This document shows positions 18,536 to 27,621 of a stretch of DNA of 44,893 nt, piece after piece. The position numbers and the translations under genes were made by a program. The notes beneath the pieces are model-generated. The model was not told the DNA's origin. It saw nothing but the letters and a program-made list of their open reading frames with translations, and made no database searches. This DNA is from Bacteroidota bacterium. GTDB lineage: Bacteria; Bacteroidota; Bacteroidia; Chitinophagales; Chitinophagaceae. The stretch lies in the NCBI GenBank assembly GCA_013288445.1, contig JABDBX010000009.1:1-44893 (forward strand), given 5' to 3'. Within the stretch, counting starts at the first letter, position 1. Each line of letters begins with the position of its first letter.

Positions 18536-20977
18536 TTATTTTTCCTTTGGCTTCCGCTTAAAAAACCGCCCTATGCCTTTTTTCTTATCCTCGCCATAAT
18601 AACCACTGCCATATGACCCGTAACCATAACCATAGCCATATCCATGACCGTAACCATAACCGTAGCCATATCCATAGCCTTCCTCGTATCCATAACCGTA
18701 TGCAAAGCCCCTGTTGGCAAGCACATCATTCACAATAAAGCTGAGGCGGGGTATTTTGCCACTATAATACAGCTCATTAGGAATGTTTAGTTGTTGCTTA
18801 AAGGTATGGCCCTGCCTGATGATATACAGTGTGGTATCGGCATACCTGTTTATCAGTTGCGCATCAGTTACCAACCCCACCGGCGAAGTATCGACAATTA
18901 TATAATCGAATTGCTCGCGCAGGTGATGGAATAACTCCTCTGTGCGCGGCAAGAGGATCAGCTCTGCCGGATTAGGTGGAATAGCCCCGGAAGGAAGGAT
19001 AAACAAATTGGGGTCGATGCCCGACGGAATGATTATGTCTTTATAATCGGTTTTCCCAATCGCATAGTTGGAGAAGCCATTCGTATTTTCGAGGCCAAGC
19101 GTTTTAGATATTTTGGGCTTCCGGAGATCAAGCTCCATCAGTATCACCTTCTTGCCAGACATGGCTAGCGTGATAGATAAATTGACGGCAATAAAGGATT
19201 TACCCTCACCGCTCATGCTCGATGTGATCATCAGCACCTTATCGTTTTTATCAGTAAGCAGGTACTGCAGATTTGTGCGCAGGGCACGGAATTGCTCAGA
19301 GATTATGGTACGGCTGTTTTTCTTGATCGCCACATTTTCGCCATCGATGTTGTTGCCAATTTCTCCTATAATAGGTATGGAGGTAAGCCTGGAAATATCT
19401 GCCTTGCTAATTATCTTTATGTTCAAACCTCGGCGAAGAATGATGATGCCAAAAGGGATTATAGTGCCTATGAGTAAAGACAACATTAGTATGCGCGGCT
19501 TGTTTGGAAGCACCTGGCCATTGGTTATGGCGGGGTCTATGACGCTGGCATCGGCTACAGTGGCCGCTTTCTGAATAGCGGTCTCTTCCCTTTTTTGCAA
19601 CAGGAAGATGTACATGTCCTGTTTGATCGTCTTCATTCGGGCAGAATCCAGATACACCCGCTCCACGCCCGGCACCTCTGCTATTTGCTTGTTTATAGCA
19701 GCTAATTCCGCTTTTATTTTGTCCACCTTTAGCTGTGTTGCCTGCTTGGACGAAACCAGCGAACTCACAATGTTCTGCTTTATTTCATTTTTCTGCGCTA
19801 TTAGTGTTTTTGTTATCGGGTTGTTCCGGGTATGGGATATGAGGTTGGTCTCTATTTCTGAATGAAGGGCATTGAACTTGTTGAGCATATCAGATAGCCC
19901 CTCGTTATCCAACAGGGAAGCCGGCAAAATGATCTGCTTATCTTCTTTATCATCTGTCTTTTCGAAATAATTGCTTACGTCTGCGATCTCTTCCAGTTCC
20001 GCTTCTTCTTCTACCAACTTCTCTACTGTCTCTGCACTTCTTTTCACCAGTTCCTGCGACTGGACAGACATGTCGGCGATATTATTTCTTTGCTTAAAGG
20101 AAACGATACCATTTTCTACCCCCGAAAGCTCGTGGGATACTATCTCGATCCTTTTATTGATAAACTCAAGCGTGCTGTTCGAGATGCGGTTCCTGTTGTC
20201 AATGTTGGCATCCATGTATATTTTCATCAGGGTATTGATGAAGTCCACTGACTTTTCAGGGATGGCGTCTTGCATGGAAATGGTGATATAACTGGCCGAT
20301 TTGCTTGGCGGGCTAATGTCAATCTGGTACATATAGGACGTAGCCACGTCAGACACCGGGTTGATATCTATTGAGTATTGCAATCTATCGGGTGTAAAAA
20401 ATGCAGTTTTCACCAATACCACTCTACCCAACCCAACAGTAATGGTATCGCCCCATTTGCCCGGTATTGTTTTACCATTGGTCTCTACTACCTGGTAGTC
20501 GTTTTGCCCCAGGATATTGATCTTGCAATCGTAATAATCATCAATAGAATCGGCTATAATGAAGGTAAACGGCCTGTTGTTATACAGGTGGGTGGTCTTA
20601 AACCTGCCTGCCACCGAGTAGTCCACATTCAGGTGCAGTTCTTTTACCACTTTGGCTATGGTGGCCCTGCTTCTGAGTATCTCTATTTCGTTGTCAATAT
20701 TTATTTTATTGTCTAATTTCAGCATCTGGGCTATATCATCGCCGGATGTGGAACTGCCTTTTTTAGAATCTATGATCAGCAACTCGCCCGAAGACCTGAA
20801 AATAGGAGTAGAGTAACGGAGAACCAGGTTGCCAATGATCAAAGAAATAATAATGCTGCCTAACAACCAAGGCCAGATGGCCAAAACAGTTGACACCAGC
20901 CATTTTAAATTAAAATTGCCTTCGTCTTCTACTTTAAGTTTGTTTTCAGGAAGAAAAGGTTGTTTCGTACCCTCCAT
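18536..20977 (-). CDS. Polysaccharide co-polymerase / tyrosine autokinase (Wzc-like)
   Basis: Wzz N-terminus, GNLVLRYSTPIFRSSGELLI; Walker A SSMSGEGKSFIAVNLS; C-terminal Tyr-rich GYGYGY tail. Confidence 0.95.
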   Translation of the reverse strand: MEGTKQPFLPENKLKVEDEGNFNLKWLVSTVLAIWPWLLGSIIISLIIGNLVLRYSTPIFRSSGELLIIDSKKGSSTSGDDIAQMLKLDNKINIDNEIEILRSRATIAKVVKELHLNVDYSVAGRFKTTHLYNNRPFTFIIADSIDDYYDCKINILGQNDYQVVETNGKTIPGKWGDTITVGLGRVVLVKTAFFTPDRLQYSIDINPVSDVATSYMYQIDISPPSKSASYITISMQDAIPEKSVDFINTLMKIYMDANIDNRNRISNSTLEFINKRIEIVSHELSGVENGIVSFKQRNNIADMSVQSQELVKRSAETVEKLVEEEAELEEIADVSNYFEKTDDKEDKQIILPASLLDNEGLSDMLNKFNALHSEIETNLISHTRNNPITKTLIAQKNEIKQNIVSSLVSSKQATQLKVDKIKAELAAINKQIAEVPGVERVYLDSARMKTIKQDMYIFLLQKREETAIQKAATVADASVIDPAITNGQVLPNKPRILMLSLLIGTIIPFGIIILRRGLNIKIISKADISRLTSIPIIGEIGNNIDGENVAIKKNSRTIISEQFRALRTNLQYLLTDKNDKVLMITSSMSGEGKSFIAVNLSITLAMSGKKVILMELDLRKPKISKTLGLENTNGFSNYAIGKTDYKDIIIPSGIDPNLFILPSGAIPPNPAELILLPRTEELFHHLREQFDYIIVDTSPVGLVTDAQLINRYADTTLYIIRQGHTFKQQLNIPNELYYSGKIPRLSFIVNDVLANRGFAYGYGYEEGYGYGYGYGYGHGYGYGYGYGSYGSGYYGEDKKKGIGRFFKRKPKEK
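18605..18705. repeat. Tandem hexanucleotide-like repeat encoding the GYGYGY tail
   Basis: Repeated CCATAA/CCATAT/CCGTAA units. Confidence 0.75.
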
Positions 20978-20981
20978 AATT

Positions 20982-21776
20982 CTATTTTACATTTCTGAAT
21001 ATAAGTACAAGGGATGCAAGGGAAATCACTGTGGATAATATGCCAAGATTACGGATAAGCAAATTGTCACTACCCTGTATTTTGATCTTATTCGGCTCCA
21101 CATATATCATATCTCTCTGTTTTAACCAATAATATGGCGACTGGAAGATTTTAGTATCCCTCATGTCAAAACGGACGAATTTTTGCCTGTCGCTGTCATT
21201 TCTTATCAGCAATATATTGTCTCGCTTTGCGGTTAGGTTCAGGTCGCCCGACAAGGCTATTGCATCTATGATGTTTACCTTCTCGCTGGGCATATTTATG
21301 GTTCCGGGCTTGCCCACATCACCCAAAACGGTTATATCAAAATTGGCTATCCTTACATTTACCACGGGGTTATTAAATAGCTCTTTGTATTTCTGCTTTA
21401 TCACTTCCCTCGCTTCAGTGGTCGTCAATCCTCCAACCTTCACAAAGCCTATAAACAGGAGTTCGATATATCCGTTTTTATCCACCAGGAAGCCATTCAG
21501 CGGATTGAAGTTACCGGTAGAGTTTGTAGTAATAGGTGAGTTTCCGGCATTCTGCACTTCCGTTTGCAGGGTAATGGCCAAGTTGTCATTACTCTGGATT
21601 ATTGGGTCAACAAATTTTGTAGTCTGCTCTATTACAACGGGCTGTGAAGTGGAATCTGGCAAATCCTGGAAATACACTACTTTTTTGGCAGATATACACG
21701 AGCTCATCATCGTATATGCGACAAATAGCAATAAAAGACTAAAGCCGGCATAGCCCCGTCTGTTTAAATGGTACAT
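20982..21776 (-). CDS. Polysaccharide export outer membrane protein (Wza-like, SLBB)
   Basis: Lipoprotein-like N-terminus; NITVLGDVGKPGTINMPSEKVNIIDAIALSGDL. Confidence 0.92.
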   Translation of the reverse strand: MYHLNRRGYAGFSLLLLFVAYTMMSSCISAKKVVYFQDLPDSTSQPVVIEQTTKFVDPIIQSNDNLAITLQTEVQNAGNSPITTNSTGNFNPLNGFLVDKNGYIELLFIGFVKVGGLTTTEAREVIKQKYKELFNNPVVNVRIANFDITVLGDVGKPGTINMPSEKVNIIDAIALSGDLNLTAKRDNILLIRNDSDRQKFVRFDMRDTKIFQSPYYWLKQRDMIYVEPNKIKIQGSDNLLIRNLGILSTVISLASLVLIFRNVK

Positions 21777-21988
21777 TCTAAAAATTTTACCAAAAATACT
21801 TCAAAATAGGGAACGGAAGGAAAATAAGTTGGGTTGAATTGACGCAGGATTCAGTGCCAGATTGGGTTAAAAATATCTGAAAGGGCTTTTGCCAGATGCT
21901 CTGGGGGGTAATGGCATAGCAAGCACAAAATATTCACACCAAATTCTTTTTTCTTGTGTGCCGTTCTTTTTTTTTACAGGCGGTTTTT

Positions 21989-22105
21989 CTACATGAAGGC
22001 TTTGTAGTTACGTATATATTCGCTTATCGCAGCTTTTTCTTCCAGTGTCAAAGGTTCGCTTATAATTATGAAGTCAACTCCGGCTGGTTCTTTAATATGT
22101 GCCAT
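21989..22105 (-). CDS. 38-aa IKEP microprotein (MAHIKEPAGVDFIIISEPLTLEEKAAISEYIRNYKAFM)
   Basis: Hand-translated; resembles the 10112-10288 product; 50 nt downstream of the Rpn gene on the same strand. Confidence 0.65.
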   Translation of the reverse strand: MAHIKEPAGVDFIIISEPLTLEEKAAISEYIRNYKAFM

Positions 22106-22155
22106 AATTTTATGTTTTAAAATATTTATCAACCAATATTTGGGAAGATTTCCAG

Positions 22156-22998
22156 TTAAAGGTTAATGTTCTTTATTTCATCTTCCCGAAGACCGGTTAG
22201 TTTTGAAATCGTTTCTATACTTAACCCGTTTTCCAGGCAGTTCTTTGCAACCAGTAAGATGCCTTCTTCAATCCCTTCTCTTCTGGCGGTTTTCATCTGG
22301 GCGATATGATCCCGGTATGCTTTGAGGCCCGCGTAATAGGTCGCCTGCGCTTCCTGGCTCATTTTTGATAATTCTGCTTTTTCGATAGCTTCTATAAATA
22401 CCACCTCATTCTTAAAAATATCAGGAATTGCCTGAAATGATTCCAGGTTTTTGATAAAAAATAGCCATTGGTCGAGCCGGGTTTCCAATTCATGCTCACT
22501 TTTGTTGAAATTGGGCATTTCTAAGTAGATATACGTGAGCTTATCATAAACCTGTTTATTGTGCTGGTTTTTGATAGTGTGCGTATGCACCACCTCACCT
22601 ATTTCCCCTTCATTTCCATAATCACTGAATTTAAAATCCAGTAACCCTATACAATACACCGCCTTTAAATTAAAGTCCCAGTCGCCCTTTACAGCCTGGC
22701 CACTAATAGGGAACGTAGAATAATAAATGGTGCGCTCAATAAAATAATCCTGCTTGGCTTTTTGCAGCTCTACTATGAATTTTTCGCCCTGTTCGTTTTC
22801 GCAGTATATATCATAAACCGCTTTACGCTCATTTATTGTAACAGGTAATTGCTCTGTATTTTTAAATGTAAGGTCTTTAATATGGGTGGTAGTAGGCAAC
22901 AGGGAATTAAGGAAATCAATAAGGATTGTCTTATTGGCTTCTTCCCCAAAAATCTTCTTAAATCCGTAGTCGGTAAAGATGTCTATATATTTTGCCAT
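22156..22998 (-). CDS. Rpn family recombination-promoting nuclease / PD-(D/E)XK transposase-like
   Basis: DIFTDYGFKKIFGEEANKTILIDFLNSLL, VYDIYCENEQGEKFIVELQKAKQDYFIERTIYYS. Confidence 0.93.
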   Translation of the reverse strand: MAKYIDIFTDYGFKKIFGEEANKTILIDFLNSLLPTTTHIKDLTFKNTEQLPVTINERKAVYDIYCENEQGEKFIVELQKAKQDYFIERTIYYSTFPISGQAVKGDWDFNLKAVYCIGLLDFKFSDYGNEGEIGEVVHTHTIKNQHNKQVYDKLTYIYLEMPNFNKSEHELETRLDQWLFFIKNLESFQAIPDIFKNEVVFIEAIEKAELSKMSQEAQATYYAGLKAYRDHIAQMKTARREGIEEGILLVAKNCLENGLSIETISKLTGLREDEIKNINL

Positions 22999-23018
22999 TA
23001 TACTGCAATTGATAATTA

Positions 23019-23177
23019 AGTGACGTTGACGAAATAAATACCACCATATGGCGAAGTTATTTTTCGTTTATGCAAGGCACAAAATCCGCGAATAGTGAGC
23101 TATTTAAGGACTTTTGGGACGAAGCAGAAATGGAAAAGAACAAGTCAGATGGTGGTATTTATTTTGTCATCGTCACT
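23019..23177 (+). mobile_element. 159-bp TIR element, copy B
   Basis: Differs from copy A at four positions, no indels; 29/32 TIR match. Confidence 0.87.
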
Positions 23178-23236
23178 AAAGCAAATTTAGGAATTTATTT
23201 TAGTCGCGGCAGCAAACCATATTATGCGAAAATCAA

Positions 23237-24532
23237 TCATAACCGTGCAGTAACCATCTTCTGATCGAGACAGCCCTTAACGTCATAGATGATGCCCCCC
23301 GGATTTACCCATGTGGTCCAATCCGTGTTTAGGAACGTGGAGTGCGCTACCGTCAGGATTAGCGAGTCGAACAGTTTACCTTCTGGAAGGGTGGAAATGA
23401 TCTCGATGCCATATTCATGCGCAACGTTTTCTGGCTTTGCCCAGGGATCGTAGATGGTGAGGTTTATTTCGTACGATTCCAGTTCCCTTATTATATCTAT
23501 TACGCGCGTGTTCCTCACATCCGGGCAGTTTTCCTTGAATGTGATACCCAGTAAAAGCACGTTTGCGCCTTTTACAACTATATCTTTTTTTATCATCAGC
23601 TTCACCAGTTCCCCAGCTACATAGGAACCCATGCCATCATTCAGCCGCCTGCCTGCGAGTATTATCTCCGGATGATAGCCCACTTCCTGCGCTTTCTGCG
23701 CAAGATAATATGGGTCAACACTGATGCAATGGCCGCCTACAAGCCCCGGCTTGAAGGGCAAAAAATTCCACTTGGTTGCAGAGGCTTCGAGTACCTGGTG
23801 GGTATCAATGCCTAAGCGGTTAAATATTTTGGCCAGCTCATTTACAAAGGCAATGTTGATATCCCTTTGTGCATTCTCTATAACTTTTGCGGCCTCGGCC
23901 ACTTTTATGCTGGCAGCCTTATGAGTGCCCGCTGTAATAATAGACCGGTACAGGGCATCCACCTTATCGGCCGTTTCGGCTGTTGAGCCGGATGTGATCT
24001 TTTTTATTTTGGATATAGTATGCTGTTTGTCTCCGGGATTGATGCGTTCGGGAGAATAGCCGCAAGAGAAATCTTCATTAAACAGAAGGCCTGATACCCG
24101 CTCCAGCACCGGCACGCACTCATCTTCCGTAACGCCCGGATACACCGTGGACTCATACACTACAATGTCCCCCCTCTTCAGCGCCCTGCCCACGGTTTCA
24201 CTCGCTTTGTATAGCGGGCCGAGGTCTGGCCGGTTATTCTTGTCAACAGGTGTAGGTACGGTAATAATGTAAATATTGCACTTAATTAAATCAGCCGCAT
24301 CGCTACTGCAAAACAGCCCATTGGTCTCAATTCGCGATGTTGGGCAAATTAGCTCCTTTAACACTGGTTCCTCAATTTCAAGGGTAATATCGATACCATC
24401 CTGTAGTTCCCCAACACGTTGCCGGTTGATGTCGAAGCCAACCACCGGGTATTTTTTGGCAAACTCGGCAGCCAATGGCAAGCCCACATACCCAAGCCCT
24501 ATAACCCCAATACAATATGATGAATGCTCCAT
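23237..24532 (-). CDS. UDP-glucose/UDP-ManNAc 6-dehydrogenase family (Vi/TviB-like)
   Basis: [51 protein letters not shown]. Confidence 0.95.
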   Translation of the reverse strand: MEHSSYCIGVIGLGYVGLPLAAEFAKKYPVVGFDINRQRVGELQDGIDITLEIEEPVLKELICPTSRIETNGLFCSSDAADLIKCNIYIITVPTPVDKNNRPDLGPLYKASETVGRALKRGDIVVYESTVYPGVTEDECVPVLERVSGLLFNEDFSCGYSPERINPGDKQHTISKIKKITSGSTAETADKVDALYRSIITAGTHKAASIKVAEAAKVIENAQRDINIAFVNELAKIFNRLGIDTHQVLEASATKWNFLPFKPGLVGGHCISVDPYYLAQKAQEVGYHPEIILAGRRLNDGMGSYVAGELVKLMIKKDIVVKGANVLLLGITFKENCPDVRNTRVIDIIRELESYEINLTIYDPWAKPENVAHEYGIEIISTLPEGKLFDSLILTVAHSTFLNTDWTTWVNPGGIIYDVKGCLDQKMVTARL

Positions 24533-24566
24533 GAAATAAAAGTCTGTTGAAAAACCCCTGCATGTA

Positions 24567-25337
24567 TCAAAAACACAGCCTGGAATTTAAAAAAGGATAG
24601 CCCGCAAATGTATGATAATCTTTTGTGGCTGCCATAGCTTTGAGGGTTGCGGCATGTCGTTCGTGGTGCATATCGGTGCCGCAATAATCGTACATGCCTT
24701 TGGCAAGAAGCTGATCTGCAACTACTTTAATATTGCGGCCATAGTACCCGGAGACGGACAGCATATTTAGCTGCAACAGGCAGCCCCTGTCTTTAAGTTC
24801 CTGGTACGTGCTTATGTCATTGTGAAAAAACAAGTAGCGCTCCGGGTGTGCAAGTATTGGGCGGTACCCGGCATTCACCATTTTATAAATAATGTCGGCA
24901 AGCATGGGGGGTTTATACAGCATAGAGCATTCTACTAATACCTGTTTTTCATAAATGGTAAGGAGGGGCTCGGTATCCAGCAGGTTCATAAAATATTCGT
25001 CCATGTAGTATTCCGCTGCTGCTTTTATGGAAATATTCAGATTTTGCTCCTTCATAGCTTCCTGCAGCACAGCCAGGCCGGAGGATATGGTTTGAGCCGT
25101 ATTGGGATAGTAATCTATCATTACGTGCGGAGTAGTAATAATGGTTTTATACCCCATGTCTATCATGGCACGCACCAATTTCAGGCTATCTTCAATAGTT
25201 TTTGCGCCATCGTCTATCCCTGGTATCAGGTGGGAGTGCAGGTCGGCACCCAAAAAAGACCAGTTCGCATTTTCGGGTATGGGCAGATCAAACCCTTCAT
25301 TTTCCCGTTTCTTCCAGTTGAACAACCTCGAAAACAT
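24567..25337 (-). CDS. CpsB/CapC-like PHP tyrosine-protein phosphatase
   Basis: [28 protein letters not shown]. Confidence 0.93.
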   Translation of the reverse strand: MFSRLFNWKKRENEGFDLPIPENANWSFLGADLHSHLIPGIDDGAKTIEDSLKLVRAMIDMGYKTIITTPHVMIDYYPNTAQTISSGLAVLQEAMKEQNLNISIKAAAEYYMDEYFMNLLDTEPLLTIYEKQVLVECSMLYKPPMLADIIYKMVNAGYRPILAHPERYLFFHNDISTYQELKDRGCLLQLNMLSVSGYYGRNIKVVADQLLAKGMYDYCGTDMHHERHAATLKAMAATKDYHTFAGYPFLNSRLCF

Positions 25338-25553
25338 ACAAGCAAGGTAATGAAAAAACGGGAAAAGGGATTTTGTGCGCTCATAGAGGGTGCAGACGTA
25401 CAGAATAACCTAACGTTGTGGCTCATCAGGGCAGCAAAACGAGAAATAAAAGCCTGAAATTTTTAAAGTAGTAATTCCAAAAAGTTACTTACCTTTGCCT
25501 TCCGGTTGAAAAGTCAAAAAGGGTTACTTTTTGGCTTTTTTGATTTTTTGGTA

Positions 25554-25598
25554 ATTTGGAATTCCGGATATGGGGAGTTTCCTGGAATTTGGAATTTA
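25554..25598. repeat. Solo GGAATTTGGAATTTA-type repeat
   Basis: TTTGGAATTCC...GGAATTTGGAATTTA, same unit as arrays at 29810-29942 and 30341-30445. Confidence 0.6.
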
Positions 25599-25636
25599 GC
25601 GTTTTTGATGTTATTAACAATTGAAGTTCTTTATAA

Positions 25637-25707
25637 ACGGGCATAGTTCAACGGCAGAATAGAGGTCTCCAAAACCTTCGATCGTGGTTCGAATCCACGT
25701 GCCCGTG
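25637..25707 (+). tRNA. tRNA-Trp (CCA)
   Basis: Acceptor ACGGGCA/TGCCCGT, anticodon arm GAGGT-CTCCAAA-ACCTT, T-arm CGTGGTTCGAATCCACG. Confidence 0.95.
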
Positions 25708-25813
25708 CTGTTTTTTTAAAGTTAATCCGTTAAATGGTTAACTCGTTGATTGGTTAAAAGGGCTTACCTTTTAACTAATTAACTAATTAACTAATTAACC
25801 AAAAAGAAAGAAT

Positions 25814-26011
25814 ATGAGCAAATTTGGCAATTACGTACAGGAAGCTTATGATGAGTTGATACACAAAGTGAGCTGGCCAACCTGGGAAGAATTACAGCAA
25901 ACTACTATCATAGTGCTGATCGCGCTTGCTATTGTTACCGGCGTGGTATTTGGAATGGATTTCGTTTCAAAGAACGTATTGGAGTTTATCTATAACATTT
26001 TGGGTAAATAA
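25814..26011 (+). CDS. secE: Preprotein translocase subunit SecE
   Basis: YDELIHKVSWPTWEELQQTTIIVLIALAIVTGVVFGMD. Confidence 0.96.
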   Translation: MSKFGNYVQEAYDELIHKVSWPTWEELQQTTIIVLIALAIVTGVVFGMDFVSKNVLEFIYNILGK

Positions 26012-26604
26012 TGATGGAAACTATGAGCGAAACCGCAATCGTCCAGGATGCTAAACCTGCACAGGAAACCAAGTGGTACGTGATACGCGTTATCAGCGGC
26101 AAAGAGAGAAAAGTAAAAGAGTACCTTGACAAAGAGGTAAAGATCAATAACTGGACCAATTCGGTTGTACAGATACTTTGCCCGATAGAAAAGGTTTTCA
26201 AAGTGCTTAACGGTAAAAAGGTGCTTCGCGAGAAGACTTTGTTCCCGGGCTATATACTGCTTGAAGCAAATGATGGCAAGCTAACTGACGATATCATTCA
26301 TGCTATTAAGAATGTTACCGGCGTTATCCACTTCTTAGGCAAGGAGCATCCTACGGCGCTTCGCAAATCGGAAGTGAACAAGATGTTTGGTAAGATGGAT
26401 GAAGTGAGTGAGCAGGGCATCAGCTATGCAGAGCCATACATCATTGGCGAAACAGTGAAGATAGTGGACGGGCCATTCAACGATTTCAACGGCACAGTGG
26501 AAGAAATAAACCAGGAGAAAAAGAAGTTGAAGGTGGTGGTAAAGATATTTGGCCGCGCTACACCGGTGGAACTGAATTATATGCAGGTAGAGAAAATTGC
26601 CTAA
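26011..26604 (+). CDS. nusG: Transcription termination/antitermination protein NusG
   Basis: KWYVIRVISGKERKVKEYLD, LFPGYILLEA, IVDGPFNDFNGTVEEINQEKKKLKV. Confidence 0.97.
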   Translation: MMETMSETAIVQDAKPAQETKWYVIRVISGKERKVKEYLDKEVKINNWTNSVVQILCPIEKVFKVLNGKKVLREKTLFPGYILLEANDGKLTDDIIHAIKNVTGVIHFLGKEHPTALRKSEVNKMFGKMDEVSEQGISYAEPYIIGETVKIVDGPFNDFNGTVEEINQEKKKLKVVVKIFGRATPVELNYMQVEKIA

Positions 26605-26762
26605 GGAACGTTGACGAAATAAAGTACACCATATTGCGAAGTTATTTTTCTTTTTTACGAGGCGTAAAATCTGCGAATAATGAATTATTTAAAGACTTTT
26701 ACAACGACGTAAAAATGGAAAAGAACAAGTAAGATGGTGTACTTTACTTTGTCATCGTTCCT
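26604..26762 (+). mobile_element. 159-bp TIR element, copy C (diverged)
   Basis: AGGAACGTTGACGAAATAAAGTACACCAT...ATGGTGTACTTTACTTTGTCATCGTTCCT; gapless with A and B. Confidence 0.85.
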
Positions 26763-26787
26763 AAGCAACAGAACAATAATATTTACG

Positions 26788-26818
26788 AAAGCCATACTCT
26801 CCAAGGGTGTGGCTTTTG
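26788..26818 (+). terminator. Probable terminator after nusG
   Basis: AAAGCCATAC...GTGTGGCTTTTGTT hairpin followed by T-rich stretch. Confidence 0.6.
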
Positions 26819-26823
26819 TTATT

Positions 26824-27202
26824 TATACTTTGCACCGCATAGTTTTGTGCATTTGTAAAAGGGGTTTTCGTTCATACCGAACCTTCGATGTATAGGACAT
26901 CGTTACATGGTCAAGCCCTGTAAGGCAATGTCATTAAGTTAAGGAAAAAGCAGAGCCGAATGATGCAGTTGATAGCATATTCGGGTGTATTCCCCCTTGC
27001 GCGTAGGCCATGTGCGCCGACGAAGGGGGAAAGGGGGATGTCCCGACACGCGCTTGGAAGAAGGCAATACCCCTGACTTGCCCTTAACTTAACGACATTG
27101 CCTGTAAGGGCGAAATCTAATAGCGATGGGCATCGCCCATTGAACTTGCGCAGGACACGAAACTACACACCGAATGCACGAAACTATCCCATTTGCAGTA
27201 TA
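26824..27202. mobile_element. M1 MITE-like element (TATACT ends), interrupted by M2
   Basis: TATACTTTGCACCGCATAGTTTTGTGCATTTG at left; right end reverse complement TATACTGCAAATGGGATAGTTTCGTGCATTCG. Confidence 0.75.
26926..27100. mobile_element. M2 MITE-like element (copy 2), nested in M1; 9-bp TSD CCTGTAAGG
   Basis: Ends CAATGTCATTAAGTTAAGG / CCTTAACTTAACGACATTG; CCTGTAAGG at 26917-26925 and 27101-27109. Confidence 0.82.
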
Positions 27203-27615
27203 GTGATTTGCATATCCCGTAGCAGACCACCCACTTTTTTATCTATTGCCAGTGTAAAGGTATCGGGAGAAATGGATGCAAGGTCCATCCAGAAAGTACG
27301 TTCATTGGGAACATGGTTAACAATTACATCAGGCATTTGGCAGGTTACGAGGTAGTAAATGCTGATGACCTGAGAATTATCATAAGCCGAAGCCTGGAAG
27401 AAATCGGTAGTATAAAAATGGCAGGAGACTGCTATCTCCACGCCCAGTTCTTCTTTCCATTCCCGTTTCAGGCAATCTATCGTTCCCTCGCCCCAATCGA
27501 GCCCACCTCCCGGAAATTTTATGATCTTCTGGCCGCGTATCAGTTCCTCATTTACAAGTAGCTTACCCTCTTTTATGAGTAAGCCATAAACCCGGATGTT
27601 AAAGCGATTTTCCAC
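27184..27615 (-). CDS. NUDIX hydrolase
   Basis: FPGGGLDWGEGTIDCLKREWKEELG close to the Nudix box. Confidence 0.92.
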   Translation of the reverse strand: MENRFNIRVYGLLIKEGKLLVNEELIRGQKIIKFPGGGLDWGEGTIDCLKREWKEELGVEIAVSCHFYTTDFFQASAYDNSQVISIYYLVTCQMPDVIVNHVPNERTFWMDLASISPDTFTLAIDKKVGGLLRDMQITILQMG

Positions 27616-27621
27616 TACTTA

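Noticed and set aside
21780-23236. Prophage or integrative conjugative element in the capsule locus
   Set aside because: Only an Rpn gene, a microprotein and a repeat are present; no integrase, structural or conjugation genes.
23070-23264. 64-aa ORF as an ordinary gene
   Set aside because: Begins inside copy B and runs antisense into the 3' end of the dehydrogenase gene.
26604-26762. Integron attC site or rho-independent terminator for the 159-bp element
   Set aside because: No integrase or attC core signatures; arms are too long and a separate terminator lies at 26788-26818.
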